A DNA stretch of 64,000 nucleotides from Luteibacter sp. dw_328 (GCF_018449605.1 NZ_JAAVUW010000005.1:248001-312000); one strand, 5' to 3'. Numbered from the stretch's first letter, positions 26,501-34,749 are shown. The notes: generated from the letters alone by a model not told the origin. Numbers and translations: made by a program.

Positions 26501-29500
26501 CAGTGGCGTCTCCGATACCGTGGTCTCACGGGCTTTGGACTCGTACTTGAAGACCCCGGAGTCCTGCTTGGTCAGCACGGAGACGAAGCGCGTTTCGACG
26601 ATAGCCTGCTTGAGACCCTTTAAGTCGATGCGTTTCGCGGTGGGATCGATGGCGACCAGGTTGACGATGCGTTTCGCGTCTCGGCTCACATAGTCGAGGT
26701 TGTCGACCGCCTTGTAGCCGACGAGCCAGTCGTTTGACGACACCATGCCCTGCGTAGCCGCGGCCACGCTGCGTCCGCCTTCGGCTTCATAGGCCTTGGC
26801 CAGGAAGTAGAGCTGGTACGTAGCGTCGGCATACTTGGACAGGTCTAGTGCAAACTCCGCGTGCCCCTTGTCGTCGGTCTTCGCGTCGGCGAGCTTCTCC
26901 TCGAAGCCTTCCTTCGCACGACGCACGTCGTAGAAGTGATAGTCCTTGTAGCTGGGGAAAGAGGGGAACGCCGGGCGCAAGGTGAGCGAACCCTCGACGC
27001 GCCGGTCCGCGGCGGGCGTCCCGAACAGATTCTGGACGTCGACCAGCGCCTTCAGCTGCGCGGGCTTCACCCAACCCTCAGTCACCGCGGTGGAGAGCTT
27101 CGCCGACACCTTCATGCGGTCGGGCTGGAATTCCTTGACCTGGACCGTGGTACTACCGATCTGCGAGTACGGCTTGCCGTCCTTGGCGATGTATAGGTTC
27201 ACGGTCCAGTTGCCGGTCGGCGAGGTCTCGGCCGTGGTGTGGTCGAGCTCGGCGAAACCTGCGGCGTCCATCGATATGGTCTGCTGGCGTACCGTCGTGC
27301 CGCGGGGATCGACCACCTCGGCGATCAGGGGCATGCCGGCGACGCTGCGCGTCCAGCTGTTCGCGCGCACGATCATGCCAATGTGGAAAAGGTCGCCCGG
27401 CCGATAGATGCCACGATCGGAGAACAGGTAGCCGGACAGCTGACCCTGGCTGTGCGCGTTGGGTTCGCCGCCGATGTCGAAACGGGAGAAATCGAGCGTG
27501 CGGTCGTACGAGGTCACGGGCAGGAAGGAGAGATCCTCCCCCTGGCGTACGACGTACATGGCCGGGGCCTTCTCCTGGGTGAAGCCCTTGAGGTTAGCGA
27601 AGTGCGCCTTGCCGTCCGCCCCGGTGTTCTGGGTGAACAGTGTGCTGCCGTTCTTCGCGATCACCGCAACGGATGCACCCGACACCGGTGAGCCCGTGCG
27701 AATGGACTGCACGAAGATGTCCTGGCTACCGTCCATCGACTTCTTGGCAATCACGCCAAGATCGGTGATCACGACGAGGCGTTCGTCCTTCGGCCAGTCG
27801 TATGGCACGCGGTCGGTATCGTCATCGTCTTTCGCTGCATCAGCCGCTGCGGCGTCGGCATCGGCACCCGCGTCACGGGCTGCCGCTTCGCGTGCCGCCT
27901 TGACCCGGCGATCGCGTGCTTCCTGATCGACCTTTTCGTCGTAACCGGACAGCTTGAGCAGGAACACACCGCGCTTGCCGGCAGCAAGGTACTGGCCGAG
28001 GTCGAAGCCTTCGTAGTGGGCCTTGCCCGCGCCTTCGTCTGGAAAGGAAACCTTCTTCACGAAACGATCGACGATATGGTCAGACGTGAACCCATACATC
28101 TCGGGCTTGGTGTAGCTGCCCGAATTGAGCGACACCAGGTGTTGCAGCTGATCGGGAAGAACCCGGCCGACCTCGACGCGCATCCCCGGCATGTTCCGGG
28201 AGACGACGGAGATGCGCTTGTCACCGCTCAGCGAAAGCAGGGAGCCGTCCGCCATGAAGCGAAGCAGGCGCGGATAGTCGGGCACGCTGAGGATGTCCAC
28301 CCGCGGCTTGGCCATGACATAGCCGCCGAACGAGGTCATGCCCTTCTCGACCCGCACGTAGATGCGCTGGCCCGGCTGCGCGTGATAGCGGAAGCTCTGC
28401 GCGGCCGACCAGTCGTTCTCGGTAGGTACGACTTCCGGCTTGAGCTGGGTAAAGGAACGAAGATCGCTGTCGCTGATGGTGCTTGTCGACCAGCTGCGCT
28501 TGTTGTCCTGCGGAACGACCCAGGCGCGGAGATGCTTGGTCAGCTCGGCATCGCTGACCGGACCGCCGAAGTTCATCACCACGACCTGTTCCGGCTCGAA
28601 GCGTGCGTTGTCGACCAGCGTGGCTGAGACCTCATCGAGCGTAAGGCTGTACAGGCCGGGCACGCGTACCGCGGTCTCGAGAGCCTTTTCGGTGCCATCG
28701 CCCCCACGGCTGCTGCGCACGCCATCATCCATCTTGAGACCCACCGAGCCATCGTCGCGTGGGAGCTGCAGGGGCTGCGAGTGAACGAAAGCGTTGAGGT
28801 GATGCTCGTCGTAGGTGACGCTGAACTTGAGTTCCGCGCCGCGCTTCTCGTCACGATTGCGCAGATCGAGCGCCAGGCGCTTCTCCAGTTGCGCCGGGTC
28901 CACCGGGTAGTTGAAGCCCAACTGGACGATGGTCTTCTTCTTGGTCGGATCCTGTGGATCCTGGTAGAACTCGCCGTTGACCACGCGCGCCGTGAAGGGT
29001 GCCGTGGCAACGTCGAAGTGATCGTCCGCCAGCAGCACGTGTGGCGCGAACACCTTGGCTTTGTCGAAACGGACCTCGATCTTCCGTCCCACGGGCCAGT
29101 CGGCGGCCGGGACGAACTTCAGCACACGGTCGCTTTCCCAGCTCCACTGACCGGCAAGCTTCGGGTCCATGGCGATGCCGTCGGTGACGGGCTTGCCCAG
29201 CGACTCGAGCTTTGCCGCCGAGGCGGAGAACGTCACCGTGAGGGGATGAACGCTCACGGGGGCACGGTCGTAGTCGCTGATGTCCGGCGCCGGCGCCTCG
29301 AAAGTGATCCGGTTCGGCTCGACCGGCTTGGGTCGGTTCTCCCACCAGTGCCAGCCGAACCACCCGGCTGCGGCGACGATGAGCACGCCGGCGATCGTTC
29401 CCGTGAACTTCAGGGGATGCTGGCGAGCGGCTCGCCCGGTCGCGGGTACCCAGGAGGGCGCGGACCAGGACATGTTGCCGAAGATGGGCCGGAGGACGCC

Positions 29501-29569
29501 CGCGAGCAGCCAGAGCAGGCCGCGCAGCAGGCGCACGGGTAACGACGCGATGAAACGAAGCAGATCCAT
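23546..29569 (-). CDS. Bacterial alpha-2-macroglobulin (YfhM-like)
   Basis: 2007-residue periplasmic protease trap that is thought to guard the cell with PbpC repairing murein. The start MDLLRFIASL has a GGAAGGGA site. No lipobox is seen; instead hydrophobic stretches at 11-30 and 54-76 anchor the protein, unlike E. coli YfhM, which is a lipoprotein of about 1650 residues. MG domains fill the N-terminal part. The thioester motif is CTEQ with Cys at about residue 1495, followed by the alpha-helical toroid. Near the C terminus there is an Ala/Asp/Ser/Gly-rich acidic insert (about 50 residues) before the last beta domain. Confidence 0.93.
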   Translation of the reverse strand: MDLLRFIASLPVRLLRGLLWLLAGVLRPIFGNMSWSAPSWVPATGRAARQHPLKFTGTIAGVLIVAAAGWFGWHWWENRPKPVEPNRITFEAPAPDISDYDRAPVSVHPLTVTFSASAAKLESLGKPVTDGIAMDPKLAGQWSWESDRVLKFVPAADWPVGRKIEVRFDKAKVFAPHVLLADDHFDVATAPFTARVVNGEFYQDPQDPTKKKTIVQLGFNYPVDPAQLEKRLALDLRNRDEKRGAELKFSVTYDEHHLNAFVHSQPLQLPRDDGSVGLKMDDGVRSSRGGDGTEKALETAVRVPGLYSLTLDEVSATLVDNARFEPEQVVVMNFGGPVSDAELTKHLRAWVVPQDNKRSWSTSTISDSDLRSFTQLKPEVVPTENDWSAAQSFRYHAQPGQRIYVRVEKGMTSFGGYVMAKPRVDILSVPDYPRLLRFMADGSLLSLSGDKRISVVSRNMPGMRVEVGRVLPDQLQHLVSLNSGSYTKPEMYGFTSDHIVDRFVKKVSFPDEGAGKAHYEGFDLGQYLAAGKRGVFLLKLSGYDEKVDQEARDRRVKAAREAAARDAGADADAAAADAAKDDDDTDRVPYDWPKDERLVVITDLGVIAKKSMDGSQDIFVQSIRTGSPVSGASVAVIAKNGSTLFTQNTGADGKAHFANLKGFTQEKAPAMYVVRQGEDLSFLPVTSYDRTLDFSRFDIGGEPNAHSQGQLSGYLFSDRGIYRPGDLFHIGMIVRANSWTRSVAGMPLIAEVVDPRGTTVRQQTISMDAAGFAELDHTTAETSPTGNWTVNLYIAKDGKPYSQIGSTTVQVKEFQPDRMKVSAKLSTAVTEGWVKPAQLKALVDVQNLFGTPAADRRVEGSLTLRPAFPSFPSYKDYHFYDVRRAKEGFEEKLADAKTDDKGHAEFALDLSKYADATYQLYFLAKAYEAEGGRSVAAATQGMVSSNDWLVGYKAVDNLDYVSRDAKRIVNLVAIDPTAKRIDLKGLKQAIVETRFVSVLTKQDSGVFKYESKARETTVSETPLTLPAAGLDVTLPTDKPGNFALVLKNAEGKEINRVAWSVAGEGNVSRSLERNAELQLTLSKKDYAPGEAVDIAIRAPYAGSGLITIERDKVYAHAWFHADSTSTVQHITVPADFEGNGYINVQYVRDPSSDEIFMSPLSFGVVPFSVNMDARRNVLAVESPQLVKPGDTVTFHVTSTTPTRAVVFAVDEGILQVAHYKLGDPLQYFFRKRMLEVSTSQILDLIIPDFQKLMTMAAPGGDADGAIGRQLNPFRRKRDKPVAYWSGIVDIDGSRDLTYKVPDYFNGKLRVMAVSVSPEKIGTFEGATTVRGDFVLSPNVPTTLAPGDEAEISVGVANNLTGLGGKDVPVGVTLKLGAPLQIVGDATKTLSLGEMREGVAIFRVRATDKLGSGNMTFTAAFNGKSAKQSVDLSVRPASPLRTDLAFGRVDAHGRADVTSLRDMHDEYAKRDASFSTVPVVLARGLATYLVDFPHYCTEQVISAAMPALILGKRTEFGDVKPARMSGDETAPADPVAALFDVLRARQNGQGGFGLWTATPDTHVFATDYAVHYLIEAGDHGVAVPADLLASADNALRQIAADDSGDTLVEMRQRAYAIYLLTRQGNVTTNDLASVQRRLEEVYPKQWHDDLAAAWLAASYQMLHQDKLANDLMSRPRKLLSRKPADETYDYSDYYDTPIRDASVLYLLAKHFPEQAKTLPPETIENLVRPLAKGHYNTLSSGMIIIALDAWASQAGGDVSKLSIGAVAANGTVTPIGVVKGSLVDGHWSTGAQRLRLVNDAEATAWYGVAQTGFDRKPSTDTRKDGLEITRTYTDTKGKSVDTVNTGDEIDVHVRVRSTTDHDVFDVAIVDLLPGGFEPVLDTAPPADAAEAAPSSDEATSDASGNGDADSDAEGNGGAADGADDNTPAWHSPIGNPESTWKPEYADVREDRVVVYGTASTDVQEFIYRIKATNAGKFVIPPALIESLYDRGVQARAPGGGAITVQRKP

Positions 29570-29756
29570 GTTCCCTTCCGATCCTTTGATTCGTGTGACG
29601 GCGCGAAGCCGTGCCCGCGGATACATCAACGCCGGCCACGCGCCCGAGGCGGTGTTCCGGCAGTGTGACGTTGGTCCCCAAGGAGATGTTGCGCGCGACC
29701 CCTGTCGCGGCGACGTCCGGATTCTGACATGGCGGCGCCAGACTTCGGGAGTTTTG
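29570..29756. other. Intergenic region before the alpha-2-macroglobulin gene
   Basis: Presumed promoter region for the alpha-2-macroglobulin-pbpC operon. No confident -35/-10 pair, RNA gene or repeat was found in this stretch. Confidence 0.4.
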
Positions 29757-29794
29757 CGGGCGTTACTAAGTAGGACTACTTAGACGGACGCCCG
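29757..29794. promoter_or_regulatory. Nested inverted repeat between divergent operons
   Basis: Outer arms CGGGCGT / ACGCCCG enclose inner arms CTAAGTA / TACTTAG with a GGAC centre; small unpaired bases lie between them. The element could form a 14-pair cruciform or RNA stem. It lies 194 bases before the HWE kinase start and 188 bases before the divergent alpha-2-macroglobulin start. It is an operator or terminator candidate. Confidence 0.5.
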
Positions 29795-29987
29795 GAACCG
29801 ACAACCGGACCGTCGGGAGATCTCTGGAACCGATACGTATGAGCCTATGCGCAATAGAAGAAATCGGAAAATTCCCCCGAATTTGCCGCGCCGTGATCGA
29901 TCTCACGCGTTCGGCCCAAAGACATTCATCGCGCCTGCGACTTGCGATATGGTTGACCTGCACGGGGACGAGCGAAGGGGAAAAGGG

Positions 29988-31022
29988 ATGTACGACGAGG
30001 CCAAGAGTCCTTATGAGAGGGCCCTCAGCACGAGCGACGGCGAGTTTCGCGAGCTCGCCGATTTTGCACCCGTCATGATCTGGCGTGCGGGTACGGACCA
30101 GCTCTGCGACTGGTTCAATACGCCCTGGCTGACGTACACCGGCCGCCCGATGATCGACGAAGTGGGCGATGGATGGGCCGGAGGCGTACATCCTGAAGAC
30201 CTGCAACGTTGCCTGTCCATCTATGGAGGCGCCTTCCAGGCACGTGAGCCGTTCTCGATGGAATACCGGCTTCGCCGATACGACGGCGAGTACCGCTGGC
30301 TCCTCGACACTGGCAAACCCTTCTATCGGGACGATCGCTTTGCCGGGTACTGGGGAAGCTGCATCGATGTGACGGCTCATCGCGATGCCGCACGCGCTCA
30401 GCGGATCCTCGTCAACGAGCTGAGCCACCGGGTGAAGAACACGCTCGCCGTGGTCCAGGCCATGGCCACGCAGACCTTCACCGGCGGCCGGCCGATGGCC
30501 GAATGCCTTGCTGCGTTCGAGAGCCGGCTGCGGGCCCTGGCGGGGGCGCACGACCTGCTGGTCACCCACGCCTGGGAGGAGGTGGCGCTACGCGGTGTCG
30601 TGGAAGCCACCATCGCTCCCCACGACCCGGGCAACGCACGCATCGCCATCGGTGGCCCTCCCCTCATGCTCGCCTCAGCCACCGCCGTGGCCGTTGCCAT
30701 GGCCGTGCACGAGTTGCTGACCAACGCGGCCAAATATGGGGCGCTGACGACCGCATCCGGTCGGGTGGACCTGTGCTGGCAATTCGACGCCGCATCCGAA
30801 CGCCTGCGTATGACCTGGAAGGAGAGCGGTGGCCCGCCCGTGGTCATCCCTGCCCACCGGGGCTTCGGGATTCGCTTTATCGAGCGGGTACTGGCCTGCC
30901 AGGCGGGCGGGGAAGCGACGATCGCCTTCGAGGAGGACGGTGTCCGTTGCTGTTTCGAGGCGCCGGCGCGGTCCTGGCGACACGCCGCTGAAAATAATCG
31001 TACGCCCGTGTCGATTCCCTGA
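29988..31022 (+). CDS. PAS domain HWE-family sensor histidine kinase
   Basis: 344-residue cytoplasmic kinase. A PAS domain (about 20-135) has FAPVMIWRAGTDQLCDWFN, VHPEDLQRCL and a PAC-like YRLRRYDGEYRWLLDTG. The HWE kinase core has the His in ELSHRVKNTLAVVQAMA, the N box HELLTNAAKYGAL and the family Trp-x-Glu in MTWKESGG. The start is set at 29988 by a GGGGAAAAGGG site; upstream in-frame ATGs have none. No response regulator is adjacent. Such kinases often respond to light or redox through PAS. Confidence 0.9.
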   Translation: MYDEAKSPYERALSTSDGEFRELADFAPVMIWRAGTDQLCDWFNTPWLTYTGRPMIDEVGDGWAGGVHPEDLQRCLSIYGGAFQAREPFSMEYRLRRYDGEYRWLLDTGKPFYRDDRFAGYWGSCIDVTAHRDAARAQRILVNELSHRVKNTLAVVQAMATQTFTGGRPMAECLAAFESRLRALAGAHDLLVTHAWEEVALRGVVEATIAPHDPGNARIAIGGPPLMLASATAVAVAMAVHELLTNAAKYGALTTASGRVDLCWQFDAASERLRMTWKESGGPPVVIPAHRGFGIRFIERVLACQAGGEATIAFEEDGVRCCFEAPARSWRHAAENNRTPVSIP

Positions 31023-31035
31023 GGGCACAATCGAC
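31009..31035 (+). promoter_or_regulatory. Candidate ECF42-dependent promoter
   Basis: TGTCGA (31009-31014), 17 bases, then CGAC (31032-31035). As I recall, the published ECF42 target motif is TGTCGA at -35 and CGA/TC at -10. It lies 50 bases before the first DGPF gene of the operon that also encodes an ECF42-type sigma factor. The -35 element sits inside the last codons of the HWE kinase gene. Confidence 0.6.
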
Positions 31036-31084
31036 GTAGTCATGAAGGCCGGGAGCGACCCGGCCATGGCAACGGAGAAGGCAC

Positions 31085-31516
31085 ATGCGTTTCATGGTGA
31101 TCCTCAAGGCGACGAAGGCGTCGGAAGCCGGCGAGATGCCCAGCGAGGCATTGATGACGGCGATGATCAAGTTCAACGAGGAACTGGTTAAGGCGGGCGT
31201 GCTCCTCGCCGCCGATGGGCTGCGCCCGAGCAGCGACGGTGCTCGCATCCGCTTCGCCGGCGACCGGCGGGATGTCACCGACGGCCCCTTTGCCGAGACC
31301 CGTGAACTGGTCGCCGGTTACTGGCTGATCCAGACGCGTTCACTCGACGAGGCCATCGAATGGATGAAACGGGCCCCCAACCCGATGGAAGGAGACGAGT
31401 CGGAGATTGAGATTCGTCGCATGTTCGAGATGGATGATTTCGGCGAAGAGTCGTTGACACCCGAAGCCCGCGCCACGGTGGAACGCATGCACGCGGAAGT
31501 CGCCTCGAAGTCCTGA
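31085..31516 (+). CDS. DGPF/YCII-related domain protein
   Basis: 143-residue small protein with the YCII-like ferredoxin fold: MRFMVILKATKASEAG at the N terminus, VTDGPFAETRELVAGYWLIQ with the DGPF motif, and EIEIRRMFEMDDFG. Members of this family are the usual partners of ECF41/ECF42 sigma factors; their biochemical role is not settled. A GGAGAAGG site precedes the ATG. First gene of the sigma-factor operon. Confidence 0.9.
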   Translation: MRFMVILKATKASEAGEMPSEALMTAMIKFNEELVKAGVLLAADGLRPSSDGARIRFAGDRRDVTDGPFAETRELVAGYWLIQTRSLDEAIEWMKRAPNPMEGDESEIEIRRMFEMDDFGEESLTPEARATVERMHAEVASKS

Positions 31517-31541
31517 TCCCTCCTCCTGAAGGAACACCACC

Positions 31542-31973
31542 ATGACCGTTACCCCCTACCTCAGTTTCAACGGCAACTGCGAAGAAGCCTTCGAGTTTTA
31601 TGCGAAGGTGCTCGGCGCGAAGATCATCATGATGGGCCGATACAAGGATATGCCGCCGCAGCCCGGGCAGCCCGCCTTGCCCAAAGACTTCGAAGAGAAA
31701 GTCATGCATGCCCGGTTACAGATCGGTGACCAGTGGTTGATGGCCTCGGACTGTCCGCCCCATATGCCGTTCCCAGGGATGCATGGTGTCTCGATCGCCC
31801 TGGGTTTCGATCAGGCGTCCGACGCGGACCGCGTGTTCGCCGCCTTGTCCGCCGGCGGAAACGTTCATATGCCGATCGCCGAGACGTTCTGGGCCGAGCG
31901 TTTCGGCATGTTCACCGACAAGTTCGGCACCAGCTGGATGATCAACGGTGCCGAGAAACATCCGAATCCTTGA
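31542..31973 (+). CDS. PhnB-like VOC protein
   Basis: 143-residue VOC protein of the DUF1428/PhnB type (TVTPYLSFNGNCEEAFEFYA, YKDMPPQP, VMHARLQIGDQWLMASD, FWAERFGMFTDKFGTSWMIN). It often sits with DGPF proteins and ECF sigma factors. An AAGGA site lies upstream. The substrate is unknown. It lies in the operon 25 bases after the first DGPF gene. Confidence 0.9.
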   Translation: MTVTPYLSFNGNCEEAFEFYAKVLGAKIIMMGRYKDMPPQPGQPALPKDFEEKVMHARLQIGDQWLMASDCPPHMPFPGMHGVSIALGFDQASDADRVFAALSAGGNVHMPIAETFWAERFGMFTDKFGTSWMINGAEKHPNP

Positions 31974-31985
31974 GCGGAGCAGCCC

Positions 31986-32756
31986 ATGCGCTTTCTGATC
32001 GTACGTAAGGCCGACACCGACAGCGAAGCCGGGGCGTCACCCAGCCGCGATCTGGTCGACGCCATGGCCGAGCATCTCGACACGCTTGCAGCGGATGGCC
32101 GCTTCCTCGCGGGAGAGGGTCTTAAGCCCAGCCGCGACGGGGTGCGCATCCATTTCGCGGATGGCCGCAAACCCGTGATGGTCGACGGCCCATTCCCCGA
32201 AACGAAGGAGCTGGTCGCTGGTTTCAGCATCATCGAAGCCGACTCGATGGAGCAGGCCGTGGCCTGGGTATCGGGGTGGCCCGCCGAGGACGCCCATGGC
32301 GGAGCCGAGGTTGAAGTACGCCCCCTCGGTTGCCCGGGCGGCCTGTCCGGCTTCGGCAACCCGGCCGAGGGCGACTCGGAGCTGCCGCGCTACATGGTCA
32401 TGCTCAAGGCCAACGAGCGTAGCGAAACGGACTTCGATCCGGGCCCGGACGTCCTCGGCAAGATGATGGAAGCAAACAAGGCTGGCCACGAGGCTGGTTT
32501 TCTCATCGCCGGCTTCGGCCTGTCATCCAGCCGGCATGCGAAGCGGGTTCGTTTCAGCAAGGGACATGCCACCGTGATGGACGGGCCGTTCGCCGAAATC
32601 AAGGAAATGGTTGCAGGATTCTGGGTACTGCGCGTGGCCTCACTCGACGAGGTCATTGCCTGGACGCAGACCTATCCCTTCCCCGACGGCGACGACGCCC
32701 GCCTGGAAATCCGACCGCTGTATGCCATGCGGGAGCTGCTCGCCACGTTGAGCTGA
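31986..32756 (+). CDS. Tandem DGPF/YCII domain protein
   Basis: 256-residue protein made of two YCII/DGPF modules. The first (about 1-118) has VMVDGPFPETKELVAGFSII and the second (about 135-256) has TVMDGPFAEIKEMVAGFWVL; both end with a VEVRPL/LEIRPL strand. It is probably a fused duplication of the single-domain protein at 31085. A GGAGCAG site precedes the ATG. Spacing within the operon is 12 bases upstream and 52 bases downstream to the sigma factor. Confidence 0.9.
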   Translation: MRFLIVRKADTDSEAGASPSRDLVDAMAEHLDTLAADGRFLAGEGLKPSRDGVRIHFADGRKPVMVDGPFPETKELVAGFSIIEADSMEQAVAWVSGWPAEDAHGGAEVEVRPLGCPGGLSGFGNPAEGDSELPRYMVMLKANERSETDFDPGPDVLGKMMEANKAGHEAGFLIAGFGLSSSRHAKRVRFSKGHATVMDGPFAEIKEMVAGFWVLRVASLDEVIAWTQTYPFPDGDDARLEIRPLYAMRELLATLS

Positions 32757-32777
32757 TGCGGCGTCGCAGCTTGCCCC

Positions 32778-32813
32778 GTCATGACGACGGGTGGTTTGAT
32801 CCGTCGTCATGAC
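32778..32813 (+). promoter_or_regulatory. Hairpin covering the sigma-factor start codon
   Basis: Perfect 13-base arms GTCATGACGACGG / CCGTCGTCATGAC with a 10-base loop. The right arm contains the ATG of the sigma-factor gene (32809-32811). No ribosome site is seen in front of that ATG, and an in-frame stop at 32797 excludes an upstream start. The stem would hide the start codon in mRNA, or the palindrome could be an operator. Confidence 0.6.
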
Positions 32814-34071
32814 CCTCCGCGATGCTCACCGCGCGATCGACGCGATCTGGAAGATCGAATCGCCACGATTGATCGCGACCATCGCACGGATGGTTCGCGA
32901 TGTCGGGCTGGCCGAGGAACTGGCCCAGGATGCCCTGGTCGTGGCCCTCGAGCAGTGGCCCACCGCCGGCGTACCCGACAATCCGGGTGCGTGGCTGACC
33001 CAGACGGCAAAGCATCGCGCGATCGATCGCATTCGCCGTGAACGCATGGCCGGACGCAAGCTGGAAGCCCTGGGCAAGGACATGGAAGGCATGCTCGAAT
33101 CGGCCGATGACGCGCTGATCGACGCCCTGGACGACGATATCGGCGATGACATGCTGCGGCTGATCTTCACGGCCTGCCATCCCGTGCTCTCCATCGAGGC
33201 CCAGGTCGCTCTCACCCTGCGCCTGCTCGGTGGCCTGACCACGGACGAGATCGCACGCGCCTTCCTGGTTCCCGAAGCGACCGTCGCGCAGCGCATCGTT
33301 CGCGCGAAGCGCAGCCTTGCCGACGCATCGGTGACTTACGAAGTTCCCCGAGGGGACGAGCTGAAGGAGCGCCTCGCCTCGGTGCTTCGCGTGGTCTATC
33401 TCGTATTCAACGAAGGCTATGCGGCGACGACGGGCGGCGACTGGATGCGTCCGGCGCTGTGCGCCGAGGCACAGCGACTGGGCCGCATCCTTGCCGGCCT
33501 GATGCCGGCCGAAGCCGAAGTACACGGACTGGTCGCCCTGATGGAAATCCACGCGTCGCGTGCCGGCGCACGGACGCGTCCCGACGGCGAACCGATCCTC
33601 TTGCTGGAACAGGACCGCGGTCGCTGGGATCGCTTGCTGATCGGCCTCGGACTGAAGGCGCTTGAACGGGCGGAGCGCCTTGGCGGCGCGAAGGGGCCCT
33701 ACGCCCTGCAGGCCGCTATCACCGCCTGTCACGCGCGAGCGGCACGCGCTGAGGACACCGACTGGGCGCGCATTGCGGCGCTCTACGCGGCACTCGTCGA
33801 GGTCGTGCCCTCGCCCGTTGTCGAACTCAACCGGGCCGTGGCGGTATCGATGGCCGAAGGACCCGAGGTCGCGCTGGATATCGTCGAAACACTGGTGGAC
33901 GAACCTTCGATGAAGGACTACCACCTCCTGCCCAGCGTTCAGGGCGACCTGCTGTTTCGACTCGGTCGCTACGCAGCGGCACGCGAGGCATTCCTGCGTG
34001 CCGCCGCCATGACGCGTAACGACCGTGAGCGCACTTTGCTGGAAGCGCGCGCGGCTGCATGCGTCGAATAA
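32809..34071 (+). CDS. ECF42-type RNA polymerase sigma factor with long C-terminal extension
   Basis: 420-residue sigma factor. Sigma-2 (about 1-80) includes MVRDVGLAEELAQDALVVAL and WLTQTAKHRAIDRIRRER; sigma-4 (about 120-185) includes RLLGGLTTDEIARAFLVPEA. The following 230 residues form a TPR-like, helix-rich extension starting with VVYLVFNEGYAATTG, the layout of group ECF42 (DUF6596), which lacks an anti-sigma factor and is governed by its extension. Linkage to DGPF genes is the known hallmark of the group. Confidence 0.93.
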   Translation: MTLRDAHRAIDAIWKIESPRLIATIARMVRDVGLAEELAQDALVVALEQWPTAGVPDNPGAWLTQTAKHRAIDRIRRERMAGRKLEALGKDMEGMLESADDALIDALDDDIGDDMLRLIFTACHPVLSIEAQVALTLRLLGGLTTDEIARAFLVPEATVAQRIVRAKRSLADASVTYEVPRGDELKERLASVLRVVYLVFNEGYAATTGGDWMRPALCAEAQRLGRILAGLMPAEAEVHGLVALMEIHASRAGARTRPDGEPILLLEQDRGRWDRLLIGLGLKALERAERLGGAKGPYALQAAITACHARAARAEDTDWARIAALYAALVEVVPSPVVELNRAVAVSMAEGPEVALDIVETLVDEPSMKDYHLLPSVQGDLLFRLGRYAAAREAFLRAAAMTRNDRERTLLEARAAACVE

Positions 34072-34111
34072 GTGGGATGTAGCGGCACCTGAACGCCCGA
34101 AGCTGGCCGGG

Positions 34112-34161
34112 CTGGCAGTGCCCGCCGGCAGACGCTATGCTGCATCGCAAATGCAATGCAG
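34112..34161 (+). promoter_or_regulatory. Candidate autoregulated promoter of the toxin-antitoxin pair
   Basis: CTGGCA (34112-34117), 18 bases, TATGCT (34136-34141) resembles a sigma-70 promoter (four of six matches in each box). The inverted repeat CTGCAT / ATGCAG (34140-34161) overlaps the -10 element, a usual operator arrangement for antitoxin autorepression. Confidence 0.4.
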
Positions 34162-34171
34162 GAGAGGCGCC

Positions 34172-34444
34172 ATGAAGTCCGCCACCATCCCATCCATCCG
34201 CGTAGAGCCGGCATTCCGCGAACAGGCCGAGAGCGTGCTTCGCAATGACGAAACCCTTTCGTCGTTTGTTGAAACTGCCATGTCCGAAGCCATCGATCGC
34301 CGCAGGATGCAGAGCGAATTTATCGCTCGCGGCATTGCCTCACGAGACGAAGCGGCACGCACAGGCGTCTATCACGCCGCCGCCGATGTACATAAGGAGA
34401 TCGCCGAGCGATTGGCCCGGTCCCGAAAAGCGAAAGGCAAATAA
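34172..34444 (+). CDS. ParD-like (YlcI/YnfO-type) antitoxin
   Basis: 90-residue ribbon-helix-helix antitoxin. The N-terminal strand ATIPSIRVEPAFREQAE and helix LSSFVETAMSEAIDRRR suggest DNA binding as a dimer; the C-terminal Ala/Arg/Lys-rich helix should wrap the toxin. The start at 34172 has an AGGAGAGG site. The stop shares one base with the toxin start. Confidence 0.8.
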   Translation: MKSATIPSIRVEPAFREQAESVLRNDETLSSFVETAMSEAIDRRRMQSEFIARGIASRDEAARTGVYHAAADVHKEIAERLARSRKAKGK

Positions 34445-34743
34445 TGAGCTACGAGGTCCGTTACACCGATGCCGCGCTAACGGACCTTCGTCGGCTCATG
34501 GACTTCATCGACGAGCTCGACGCGACGTTGGCCGACCGAGCGCTCGATGCGATTGTCCGCGCCTCTGCGTTGCTCGAATCATTTCCTTTCACGTGCCGCA
34601 AGGCCTCGCCCGACAACCCCTTTCTGCGTGAACTCGTCGTATCGTTCGGTGCGACGGGTTACGTCGCACTCTTCGACATCACCGGCAACCGGGTCACCAT
34701 CGTCGCGCTTCGTCACCAGCGGGAGGATGATTTCCTCTACTGA
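34444..34743 (+). CDS. RelE/ParE family toxin
   Basis: 99-residue toxin with the RelE/ParE fold: YEVRYTDAALTDLRRLMDFI at the N terminus, the DRALDAIVRASALLESFP helix, RELVVSFGATGYVALFDI and the closing VTIVALRHQREDDF. ParE relatives poison gyrase, RelE relatives cut mRNA; sequence alone does not decide. It overlaps the antitoxin by one base. Confidence 0.88.
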   Translation: MSYEVRYTDAALTDLRRLMDFIDELDATLADRALDAIVRASALLESFPFTCRKASPDNPFLRELVVSFGATGYVALFDITGNRVTIVALRHQREDDFLY

Positions 34744-34749
34744 CGAGTC

